The translations under genes and the position numbers were made by a program. A stretch of 5,370 nucleotides of DNA from Gammaproteobacteria bacterium (GTDB lineage Bacteria > Pseudomonadota > Gammaproteobacteria > Pseudomonadales > Azotimanducaceae): positions 1 through 5,370 of the forward strand of contig JABIVN010000205.1 of the NCBI GenBank assembly GCA_018667205.1, read 5' to 3'. Every line of letters begins with the position of its first letter. Within the stretch, counting starts at the first letter, position 1. Shown here piece after piece: positions 1 to 5,370 of the stretch. Under the pieces are notes generated by a model. The model was not told where the DNA came from, ran no database searches, and saw nothing but the letters and a program-made list of their open reading frames with translations.

Positions 1-204
<204 letters not shown>

Positions 205-462
205 ATAATTTGAGCGATTGTGGTGTAACCACATGATCCAAGACTGTCATATCGACTTGAGCGCATAGCGTGTATAGGAGAAATGACAGTCAGTAGAAAC
301 TCAAGCTATATTGGATAAGACCTTGAAATAGAACGAAGATGTCAGACTGAAAAAGACTTATCACTTGTATTACTTTTTAAGAATTTAGTCACCCAGGATC
401 TGATCCTGGTGTTGGCAACACGGACGAGGCTTATCGTAACGAACGATGACGCCACACCGATT
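205..462 (+). other. 23S-5S internal transcribed spacer with processing hairpins, no tRNA
   Basis: This is transcribed spacer of about 258 nt between the 23S and 5S genes, longer than the roughly 90 nt in E. coli. I found no tRNA cloverleaf in it. It holds several inverted repeats seen directly: tgtggt/accaca at 219-224 and 228-233; a 9-bp pair gactgtcat/atgacagtc at 242-250 and 283-291 around a 32-nt loop; ccaggat/atcctgg at 393-399 and 403-409; gtgtt/aacac at 409-413 and 417-421; and atcgt/acgat at 433-437 and 443-447. The last three sit side by side just before the 5S. They are likely RNase processing or folding elements of the precursor; that role is inferred. Confidence 0.75.
371..387 (+). 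promoter_or_regulatory. boxA-like antitermination element in the 23S-5S spacer
   Basis: The sequence tactttttaagaattta matches 9 of the first 12 positions of the E. coli rrn boxA (tgctctttaaca), and the aattta that follows also resembles the E. coli leader. boxA in nascent rRNA binds NusB/NusE and keeps polymerase resistant to Rho. It normally lies in the rrn leader and the 16S-23S spacer, so finding it between 23S and 5S is less usual. The match could be chance in AT-rich spacer. Confidence 0.4.
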
Positions 463-581
463 TGCCTGATGACCTTAGCGAGTAGGTACCACCTGATCCC
501 ATATCGAACTCAGAAGTGAAACTGCTTAGCGCCGATGGTAGTGTGGGAGTTCCCATGTGAGAGTAGGACATTGTCAGGCAT
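463..581 (+). rRNA. rrf: 5S ribosomal RNA
   Basis: This is a complete 5S rRNA of about 119 nt, against 120 in E. coli. The ends pair as expected: tgcctga at 463-469 with tcaggca at 574-580 forms the closing helix. Internal blocks match gammaproteobacterial 5S: accacctgatccca at 489-502, cgaactcagaagtgaaac at 505-522, and agcgccgatggtagtgtggg at 528-547. It is the last gene of the rRNA operon; the terminator starts about 10 nt downstream. The ends are set by alignment from memory to E. coli 5S and may be off by one or two bases. Confidence 0.96.
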
Positions 582-591
582 TAATTAAGAG

Positions 592-622
592 ACCCCAGTC
601 GCGAAAGCTGCTGGGGTTTTTT
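592..622 (+). terminator. Rho-independent terminator of the rRNA operon
   Basis: A GC-rich stem pairs accccag (592-598) with ctggggt (611-617). It continues through a weaker inner part to gc/gc around a gaaa tetraloop (603-606), and is followed by a run of six T (617-622). It begins 10 nt after the 5S end, the classical arrangement for the end of an rrn transcript. Confidence 0.93.
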
Positions 623-646
623 AGTTATAGCGCCCCTAAAAGCGAC

Positions 647-739
647 CACCACTGCTATCTATCAAACACTGCTAAGTATCAAGCACTGCTAAGTATCAAG
701 CACTGCTAAGTATCAAGCACTGCTAGATAAAGCACTGCT
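647..739. repeat. 17-bp tandem repeat, about 5.5 copies
   Basis: The unit is aagcactgctaagtatc. Copies in exact 17-bp register are 647-663 (degenerate, cactgct and tatc kept), 664-680 (one mismatch, aaac for aagc), 681-697 and 698-714 (both perfect), then 715-729 (shortened) and a final part-copy at 730-739 (aagcactgct). Each unit carries the small palindrome agca-c-tgct. There are no spacers between copies, so this is a simple tandem array. It fills the gap between the rrn terminator and the 3' end of the convergent gene at 791-1342. Function is unknown; it could have arisen by slippage or could bind a protein. Confidence 0.92.
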
Positions 740-790
740 GCACAATAATGCCCGCTATCTTTCGCGAAGAACTTATCAATCTTCCCAGAT

Positions 791-1342
791 CTATCGAGGC
801 TTCCGCGCCGTACTCTCAATCACCATCAGCATCTGTTTGATCGTTCCGGGAAACTTCAGTTTCCACGCTTCTTGCTCTTTCACCAACGTATACACGACGA
901 TATCTGACCCCACATGATCCCCTTGAGACATCTTGAGCCGAATAACGATATGAACCATATCCTCGTTCTCTTGAATTTTTCCGATGATCTCTCTGGCTGT
1001 GAACTTAAGGTGTTGTGACCGCGCTGCTTTCAGGATTTCACTGGCAAGGGCGTTTAGATAAAACTCGGCCGGCGTGTTAGCGACTTCGTTCATGGAGACC
1101 TTGCGTCCGAAAACCCGACGTTGCAACCCATACTCACCAAAGTTGGCTTGATACTGAATCGATTCATCGATGGATTTTTTCAAGTTGTGCATACTCTCGC
1201 TATCCATCAGCGAGCCAATGCCTATTAGATCCTGGTTGGTGAGCACAGCAAGATACTTGTCTAGCGTTCCCTCCGGGGTGCTTGCGGCAACCGCAACTGA
1301 ATTCATCAAGACTGTACAAACAACGGCGATCAGATAGTGCAT
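791..1342 (-). CDS. Small exported protein, possibly NTF2-like fold, function unknown
   Basis: The product has 183 residues. Residues 1-19 look like a Sec signal peptide: hydrophobic core LIAVVCTVLM, then a cleavage-type AVA at 17-19, giving a mature periplasmic protein of about 164 residues. The n-region is unusual in having only a histidine and no Lys or Arg. The start is well fixed: an in-frame stop lies at 1349-1351 just upstream, and the next methionine (13) is inside the hydrophobic core. The Cys at 9 sits too early for a lipobox. The mature part begins with a helix (TPEGTLDKYLAVL) and ends with alternating strands (VHIVIRLKMS, DIVVYTLVKEQEAWKLKF), a pattern common in NTF2-like/SnoaL-type proteins. 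That fold assignment is inferred from pattern only. No clear Shine-Dalgarno is visible. The gene converges on the rRNA operon and diverges from the gene at 1570. Confidence 0.8.
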   Translation of the reverse strand: MHYLIAVVCTVLMNSVAVAASTPEGTLDKYLAVLTNQDLIGIGSLMDSESMHNLKKSIDESIQYQANFGEYGLQRRVFGRKVSMNEVANTPAEFYLNALASEILKAARSQHLKFTAREIIGKIQENEDMVHIVIRLKMSQGDHVGSDIVVYTLVKEQEAWKLKFPGTIKQMLMVIESTARKPR

Positions 1343-1367
1343 AAGGGATCATTTACTAGAGGAAGTG

Positions 1368-1396
1368 TGGATAGTCTACCTGCTCTAGCCGTTCAA
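1368..1396 (-). promoter_or_regulatory. Weak candidate sigma-70 promoter for the exported-protein gene
   Basis: On the minus strand ttgaac (1391-1396) and tatcca (1368-1373) are separated by 17 bp, about 26 bp upstream of the start codon at 1342. The first matches 4 of 6 bases of the -35 consensus and the second only 3 of 6 of the -10. The spacing is ideal but the -10 is poor, so this is only a candidate. Confidence 0.2.
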
Positions 1397-1526
1397 TGTG
1401 AGCACTGTCAGGCAAGCGTTCTCAAGCAGCGAAAGTAGCCCCCGTGGCCTTACCTAAAACCATCTTATTGCCCTGTATTTCAGCGCCTCTGCGGGATTCT
1501 GTGCCATTCCTTAGGATGACTGGTAT

Positions 1527-1541
1527 TGTCAGAACCTGACA
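1527..1541. promoter_or_regulatory. Perfect dyad upstream of the 347-residue protein gene, possible operator
   Basis: tgtcag (1527-1532) and ctgaca (1536-1541) form a perfect 6-bp inverted repeat around aac. It lies 28 bp before the chosen start codon at 1570, within the divergent intergenic region shared with the gene at 791-1342. A lone tgtcag half-site occurs at 1407-1412 in the same gap. The symmetry and place suit a dimeric repressor or activator, or an mRNA-leader hairpin. No specific regulator family is recognised. Confidence 0.35.
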
Positions 1542-1569
1542 CTTGAAAAAGCAGGGGACGACGGGACCG

Positions 1570-2613
1570 ATGAACACCAAGGATCTGAACGCGTTGGGTA
1601 TTCCAGCTCAGGCCGACATGCACCATGCCCTCTGGCTGGGCCTGCAATTGATGATCGCGTCTAATTGCGACCGACGCCAAGTGTATGATTGGATATTTCG
1701 ATTGTTTCGTCGGCAGCACAAAGATAAGTTTATCTCGAGCTTCGACAAGTTAGGATTGACGGGACTACCGGACGCAGTGGCCAGCGCTCGTTACCACGTC
1801 ATGGCTAATAGTATTGGCGGTGTCCCTGTTGAATACCTTGCAGAAAGTGACACAAAGGCCTGGGTTCGGTTCCGATACCCGCGCTGGATGTATCTTGGTG
1901 CAACGATTTGCGGCATCCCCGTTGAAGTCAGTCGTGGCTTTTTGGATGGCTGGTATGCCGAAAACGGCGTCTCCTTAAACAATCCCAGGCTGGGTTTTGT
2001 CTGTGTCTCAGAAGACATGACCGGAGAGTTTGGACTTTGTGGCTATTTTAAGGAGTTTGACCACGATCTAATGGCTAGTGAGCGATTGCAGTTTGCCAAC
2101 GAGCGGCCACCCTTGTTCTATCAAGAAGATCAGCCGACGTTACCCGCCGGTATTTGGAGTGACGAACGGCTCCAGAAAGCTAACAGAAACTATGCAATGG
2201 ACTTTGTCAGAAACGGCATAATAGAACTCCATGGTGTTATCGGTGATAGTCAAACAAAGAAGCTTGCTGGAAGGGCGGCAAGGCTCATAGGGCTGCAATA
2301 CTTCTCTCAGACCCGGGCATTGATCCGAACAGAAGACGGTGACCTTGCCTCCGCGGGCGACTATCTTTCCAGAATGTTCGCAGGCCTTGGCGACACGTCT
2401 GTCGTTCAATTGACTGGCAACACGTTACGGATTGTTCACAGCGGCTTACGAATCACTCAAGGTCTTGAAGCCGCTGAAAGAGTGGCAGTGTTAACGGTGT
2501 GGAAAGAACTTTGGTTGGGTGCTCTCGCATCATTCCAGCGCATGAAACACGCCGAGGTCGAGATTCGGGAAGACTCGCTGGTTTGGACAATCACCGAGGC
2601 TCCATCACAGTGA
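1570..2613 (+). CDS. Conserved-looking uncharacterised cytosolic protein, 347 residues
   Basis: I do not recognise a named function. The product has no signal peptide or membrane segment. It looks like two parts. Residues about 70-170 form a dense block with IGGVPVEYL (82-90), ESDTKAWVRFRYPRW (92-106), CGIPVEVSRGFLDGW (114-128), NPRLGFVC (138-145) and GLCGYF (155-160), with cysteines at 114, 145 and 157. Residues about 196-347 are largely helical, with KANRNYAMDFVR (203-214), AARLIGLQYF (236-245) and a Trp-rich VWKELWLGAL (310-319). The helical part and short final strand loosely recall the ATC-hydrolase-like superfamily, which is a weak impression. The ATG at 1570 is preferred over the TTG at 1543 because the purine run agggg (1553-1557) precedes it, at a slightly long spacing, while nothing SD-like precedes the TTG. 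With the TTG start it would be 356 residues. It diverges from 791-1342 and converges on the transporter gene. Confidence 0.85.
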   Translation: MNTKDLNALGIPAQADMHHALWLGLQLMIASNCDRRQVYDWIFRLFRRQHKDKFISSFDKLGLTGLPDAVASARYHVMANSIGGVPVEYLAESDTKAWVRFRYPRWMYLGATICGIPVEVSRGFLDGWYAENGVSLNNPRLGFVCVSEDMTGEFGLCGYFKEFDHDLMASERLQFANERPPLFYQEDQPTLPAGIWSDERLQKANRNYAMDFVRNGIIELHGVIGDSQTKKLAGRAARLIGLQYFSQTRALIRTEDGDLASAGDYLSRMFAGLGDTSVVQLTGNTLRIVHSGLRITQGLEAAERVAVLTVWKELWLGALASFQRMKHAEVEIREDSLVWTITEAPSQ

Positions 2614-2617
2614 CACC

Positions 2618-2694
2618 GGGCGTCAGTGGACTAAATGGACTAAGTGCTGGTATCCGCTAATTAAGCGCTGACCCACTCTACGCCCCATGGGGCG
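2618..2694. other. Structured convergent intergenic segment with inverted repeats
   Basis: Between the convergent stops (2613 and 2745) lies a perfect 14-bp palindrome, cgcccc-at-ggggcg (2681-2694). A larger imperfect stem competes with it: gggcgt and agtgg (2618-2623, 2625-2629) against ccact and acgccc (2673-2677, 2680-2685), enclosing a 43-nt loop. In that loop cgct/agcg (2655-2658, 2664-2667) can pair, and a 9-bp unit tggactaa(a/g) is repeated in tandem (2627-2635, 2636-2644). There is no T-run on either strand, so this is not a classical intrinsic terminator. It may still slow or end transcription from either side. Confidence 0.45.
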
Positions 2695-2744
2695 CAAACA
2701 ACTGCGCGGGCCGAGAAGCAACAAGGGCCAAACGTGAAAGGTCC

Positions 2745-4208
2745 CTAAACGCTGCCAGCTGAGTTGGCTCCCCTTCGTTCTCTAAGTTTCTCGAGTATTT
2801 CAGCATGTAGCTCCTTTGTTAGGTGGTAGTGTGTGTAACACCAGAGTGACAAGATCGCGAAGGCTGCGACAATGGGCCCGTATAGTAGACCCAGCTTAAC
2901 CAGGGTTTCCGGCGGTATATCTGCTGCGGTTCGAATACCAGGGCCGGTGGGCCATCTAATAACGTCCAGGCCTACACCACCTATAAAGTTACCGAGACCG
3001 GAAGTGGCCTTCGCTGAAAAAGCGATCGCGCCAAAGAAAATACCTTCCTGCCTGACCCCCGTCGTATATTCGTGCTCATCGGTCACATCTGCCATCATCG
3101 AGCCAAACGACACAAGGGCCTGCTGCAGTAGAATTCCCTGCAGGAACTTGAGCGTGATAAGAGTGGTAATCAGCATGGGATCGCCATTGTCCGGGAACTG
3201 ACCCGTCAGCCTTAGCACGACGGGAATAACCTGGATGACCGCCCATGAGCCCGTACCCAGGATGACGCCGAACTTCTTGTCCGCATAGCGGTGCAGTGTT
3301 GGCGTCAAAAATACGCCACTCATCAACCCAACCATCAGGGCAACTTGCGTCCAAAGCATCTGAGCACCGGTCAGTTCCCAGAAGTACTGAAACATATACA
3401 GGTCCAGCGCGTTGTTGACGCCGGACATGACGAAAACAATCAGAACCCCGAAAAACAACCAGGTAAAGGAGCGGTTGGTGAATGCTTCTTTGGTTTCCTG
3501 CGCCAGACGTTTGCCGATATTCATCGGTGGTTTCTCCGCGGGAACGCTTAAGTGCGGAATCTCTTTTTGTGTGCCGTACGCCGAATACCAGATAGTGATA
3601 ATCATCAACAGGCCCAGGGTAATCCCGTAGGGCGTGTAGTTTTCCACGCTGAGTCTGCCACCCTCGGAATCAGCGAAGAAATAGCCAAGCCCTATTACCA
3701 CGGCGGACGCATTACCAAATGTTCCAAAGAACTGCCTAAAGGCTACAATTTTTGTCCTCTCGTGAAAGTTTTCGGTTAGTTCAGCGCCCAACGCCAGGTG
3801 AGGTACGTGGTAAAGTGTCATAGCCCCGCGAGTCAGGATCGCAAAGATAGTGAGCCAGGCAAACAGCCCGAACTGGCCCATCGAATCAGGCGGTGAAAAA
3901 AGCCCGACAAAACCTATTGCAAGTGGCACCGCTGATAGGTACATAAAGGGATGGCGTCGGCCCAGTCTGGACTTGAGATTGTCAGAAAGCGATCCAGCCA
4001 AGGGATCTGTGATGGCGTCAAATAATAGGGCGATGAACAGCGCCGCGCCTGCCAGCGTGCCGGACAATCCCAACACTTGGTTGTAATAGAACAAAATGAA
4101 CAACGAGAATGCGGTGTTCTTAAGACCTTCCGCATATTGCCCCACCCCAAAGGCGAACTTACTCGAAAGAGGGACAATGCGATCATTGGAAATATTGAGG
4201 TTAGTCAT
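2745..4208 (-). CDS. GPH-family (MelB-like) MFS cation symporter
   Basis: This 487-residue inner-membrane transporter belongs to the glycoside-pentoside-hexuronide:cation symporter branch of the major facilitator superfamily, expected to have 12 membrane helices. Family marks visible include DAITDP (64-69), whose Asp64 and Asp68 match the helix-II cation-site aspartates of MelB; the cytoplasmic loop SRLGRRHPF (80-88); YHVPHLALGAELT (133-145) and ERTKIVAFRQFFG (150-162) in the first half; and ADVTDEHEYTTGVRQEGIFFG (373-393) in the second, with Lys400 in the place of the MelB helix-XI lysine. Length fits the family (about 450-500). A charged central loop (about 212-248) separates the halves, and the C-terminal tail is charged and cytosolic. 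The substrate cannot be read from sequence: many GPH members in marine bacteria have no known substrate, so a sugar should not be assumed. No other ATG, GTG or TTG is seen in frame in the 78-bp gap upstream, which supports the start at 4208. No strong ribosome binding site is visible. It is divergent from the zinc-finger gene at 4287, 78 bp away. Confidence 0.93.
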   Translation of the reverse strand: MTNLNISNDRIVPLSSKFAFGVGQYAEGLKNTAFSLFILFYYNQVLGLSGTLAGAALFIALLFDAITDPLAGSLSDNLKSRLGRRHPFMYLSAVPLAIGFVGLFSPPDSMGQFGLFAWLTIFAILTRGAMTLYHVPHLALGAELTENFHERTKIVAFRQFFGTFGNASAVVIGLGYFFADSEGGRLSVENYTPYGITLGLLMIITIWYSAYGTQKEIPHLSVPAEKPPMNIGKRLAQETKEAFTNRSFTWLFFGVLIVFVMSGVNNALDLYMFQYFWELTGAQMLWTQVALMVGLMSGVFLTPTLHRYADKKFGVILGTGSWAVIQVIPVVLRLTGQFPDNGDPMLITTLITLKFLQGILLQQALVSFGSMMADVTDEHEYTTGVRQEGIFFGAIAFSAKATSGLGNFIGGVGLDVIRWPTGPGIRTAADIPPETLVKLGLLYGPIVAAFAILSLWCYTHYHLTKELHAEILEKLRERRGANSAGSV

Positions 4209-4286
4209 CGGTGCATCAGACCAGAAAAAAGTCCCTAAGAACAGGTCGGCCCTGCAGTTTGGTGGGTGGAATGATATCGTTAGAAC

Positions 4287-4769
4287 ATGCTACCGTTAAA
4301 TCGCGAACAAATTACCGCCGCTTTTCTTAAAAGTAACGATCAAAGCGAAGCTCTACAGGTTCCTGAGCTAGCGAGTGTTCAGTGGTCTTTTCTGGACTAC
4401 TTTGGCTGGGTGCACCCGTCGGGACATCTTGGTTTCGTCGTTTTATCTTCCCCCAACGATGGGCAACTTCGGGGTATAAGGATGAGTCGCGCGAAACGGT
4501 CAGCTAAAAAGCCTCGGATGGAGATGTGCTCCTGGTGTCACCATGTGCACAAAGCAAATGGCACGGCGATGTTTACGGTGCAAGTAAAAGGCAGTGAAGG
4601 ACGACACTCATTGGGCAATGTCGTTTGCAAGGCGCTGGACTGCAGCCTGAGAATAAGGAATTTGGTGCAGCCCGAAAGTTTTATGCGCGAGACGTTGTAC
4701 CAGCCAGCTAAAATCTGGCGCATGCAGGCGACGATGCACAAGTGGCTTGGACGCGCGAACCAACTCTAG
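4287..4769 (+). CDS. FBP-type (FusB/EF-G-binding-like) treble-clef zinc-finger protein
   Basis: The product has 160 residues. The C-terminal half carries the four-cysteine pattern CSWCHHVH (Cys81, Cys84) and VCKALDCSLRIRN (Cys114, Cys119), which is the C-x2-C...C-x4-C layout of the FBP treble-clef domain of the staphylococcal FusB/FusC EF-G-binding proteins and of short actinobacterial relatives. The N-terminal part has a short helical start (REQITAAFLKS), an aromatic stretch (WSFLDYFGWVHPSG, 33-46) and a basic linker (RMSRAKRSAKKPRM, 65-78) just before the first cysteine pair. FusB is about 213 residues with a longer helical N-terminal domain, so this is a compact version. Known members act on EF-G at the ribosome; that this protein does so is inference. 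An in-frame TAG at 4281-4283 directly precedes the ATG, fixing the start. No good Shine-Dalgarno is seen. It diverges from the transporter and converges on the EAL gene. Confidence 0.8.
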   Translation: MLPLNREQITAAFLKSNDQSEALQVPELASVQWSFLDYFGWVHPSGHLGFVVLSSPNDGQLRGIRMSRAKRSAKKPRMEMCSWCHHVHKANGTAMFTVQVKGSEGRHSLGNVVCKALDCSLRIRNLVQPESFMRETLYQPAKIWRMQATMHKWLGRANQL

Positions 4770-4778
4770 GAACTCTTT

Positions 4779-4808
4779 AGAGCCAAAAGCTCTCTAATTC
4801 CAAAAGCT
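4779..4808. repeat. Short direct repeat and weak hairpin in a convergent gap
   Basis: The 80-bp gap between the convergent stops at 4769 and 4850 has a direct repeat ccaaaagct at 4783-4791 and 4800-4808, and a 5-bp hairpin agagc/gctct (4779-4783, 4789-4793). Neither strand shows a T-run after the stem, so terminator activity is doubtful. The T-run at 4845-4851 lies over the stop of the EAL gene and is not attached to a stem. Confidence 0.35.
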
Positions 4809-4849
4809 TTGCACGGTTAAGAGACGACCCTGTCTTAGCCCTATATTTT

Positions 4850-5370
4850 TTAAACGGTGGCCAGATTCCTTATAAGGTCACCTTGTTCAACACAGTAAAG
4901 GATTTCTGTGGTCCGTTCAGCCCCTTCTGCCTTGCCAAACAGGTATCCCTGAATAGATTCACATCCTAGGTCCCTAAGGTATTCCAGTTGAGGATCAGTC
5001 TCAACCCCTTCGGCAATTAGATCTAGTTTCAACCCTTTCGCCAAAGAAACGATAGCGTCGACAATGGAGGTCGCTTCTTCGCTTTCATTAATCGAACTCA
5101 CAAAACTCTTGTCGATCTTCAGCGTGTTGACGGGAAATTGTTGCAGGTAGCGGAGTGATGAATAGCCCGTCCCGAAGTCGTCAATGGCGACCCTGATATT
5201 GTGGCTCGCCAGTTCACGCAGTTTTCGGATAGCGCTCGACATATCGTTCATGATGACGTTTTCTGTTATCTCGACCTCTAATGCGCTGCCAGGCAAATCG
5301 TATTTGCGCAGAGCAGAGAGCACTTCTTCAATAAAGTCGTCCTGCGCAACCTGTGTACCTGAAAAGTTGA
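4850..5370 (-). CDS. EAL-domain c-di-GMP phosphodiesterase, C-terminal part (5' end outside window)
   Basis: The reading frame runs unbroken to the right edge, so 172 residues of a longer protein are seen; a GTG at 5321-5323 is internal, not the start. The visible part begins NFSGTQ, the usual (v)N-x-S-x-x-Q segment of EAL domains, and continues EVEITEN (31-37), IDDFGTGYSSLRYL (62-75), LKIDKSFV (83-90), AEGVET (119-124) and QGYLFGKA (140-147). Counting from that Asn, the metal and catalytic residues known for the family are present: Asn1, Glu33, Glu36, Asp63 and Asp64, Lys84, Glu120 and Gln140. An active enzyme hydrolysing c-di-GMP to pGpG is therefore expected if the missing first half with the E-A-L signature is intact. 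The last motif departs from the usual QGY-x-F-S-(R/K)-P form: Gly and Ala replace Ser and Pro. Any sensor or GGDEF domain would lie upstream, out of view. The protein ends soon after the EAL domain, so that domain is C-terminal. Confidence 0.94.
   Translation of the reverse strand, partial: NFSGTQVAQDDFIEEVLSALRKYDLPGSALEVEITENVIMNDMSSAIRKLRELASHNIRVAIDDFGTGYSSLRYLQQFPVNTLKIDKSFVSSINESEEATSIVDAIVSLAKGLKLDLIAEGVETDPQLEYLRDLGCESIQGYLFGKAEGAERTTEILYCVEQGDLIRNLATV

Noticed and set aside
205..462. tRNA gene in the 23S-5S spacer
   Set aside because: No T-arm consensus (ggttcgaatc-type), anticodon arm or acceptor stem could be assembled; the hairpins have the wrong spacing.
647..739. Tandem repeat as a CRISPR array
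   Set aside because: The 17-bp units abut each other with no unique spacers, and no cas genes are present.
761..768. ttcgcgaa palindrome near the 3' end of the exported-protein gene as its terminator
   Set aside because: An 8-bp palindrome cannot form a useful hairpin, and no T-run follows on the minus strand.
2140..2409. Minus-strand open frame of 89 codons inside the 347-residue gene
   Set aside because: It is antisense to a well-supported gene, with an unremarkable composition and no ribosome binding site; treated as a shadow frame. The same holds for frames antisense to or overlapping the transporter (for example 2872-3201 and 3076-3354).
2618..2694. Integron attC site or an insertion-sequence end
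   Set aside because: Imperfect symmetry suggested it, but there is no matching R'/R'' core pair (gttrrry with ryyyaac), no integrase and no target-site duplication.
2681..2694. Palindrome cgccccatggggcg as an intrinsic terminator
   Set aside because: The loop would be too small for the full stem and no T-run follows on either strand.
2717..2744. Minus-strand terminator for the transporter gene (agggacc with ggccct)
   Set aside because: The stem needs a bulge, overlaps the stop codon and is followed by a mixed sequence rather than a T-run.
4538..4741. Minus-strand 67-codon frame inside the zinc-finger gene
   Set aside because: The opposite strand encodes the four-cysteine motif with a fixed start; this frame has no independent support.

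Overview
The window is the downstream flank of a ribosomal RNA operon followed by four complete protein genes and one cut-off gene. The 23S tail, the 5S (with the conserved cgaactcagaagtgaaac block) and the protein content point to a gammaproteobacterium. A marine group such as Cellvibrionales/Halieaceae is a plausible guess from the style of the transporter and the uncharacterised protein, but nothing in the window proves it.

Layout. Positions 1-204 are the 3' end of 23S rRNA. Positions 205-462 are a long 23S-5S spacer with several hairpins and a boxA-like sequence but no tRNA. Positions 463-581 are 5S rRNA, and 592-622 an intrinsic terminator that closes the operon. Positions 647-739 hold a 17-bp tandem repeat. 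Next come a small exported protein on the minus strand (791-1342), an uncharacterised cytosolic 347-residue protein on the plus strand (1570-2613), a GPH-type (MelB-like) MFS symporter on the minus strand (2745-4208), a four-cysteine FBP-type zinc-finger protein on the plus strand (4287-4769), and the C-terminal part of an EAL-domain c-di-GMP phosphodiesterase on the minus strand, running off the right edge (4850-5370).

The protein genes alternate in strand (-, +, -, +, -), so no two form an operon. Two pairs are divergent (791-1342 with 1570-2613; 2745-4208 with 4287-4769) and share intergenic promoter regions. Three junctions are convergent: rRNA with 791-1342, 1570-2613 with 2745-4208, and 4287-4769 with the EAL gene. 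I see no evidence that these genes form one pathway, and no mobile element, CRISPR array, toxin-antitoxin or defence cassette. The parts most worth a second look are the tandem repeat behind the rRNA terminator, the unusual 23S-5S spacer, the uncharacterised 347-residue protein with a dyad upstream, and the FBP-type zinc-finger protein.
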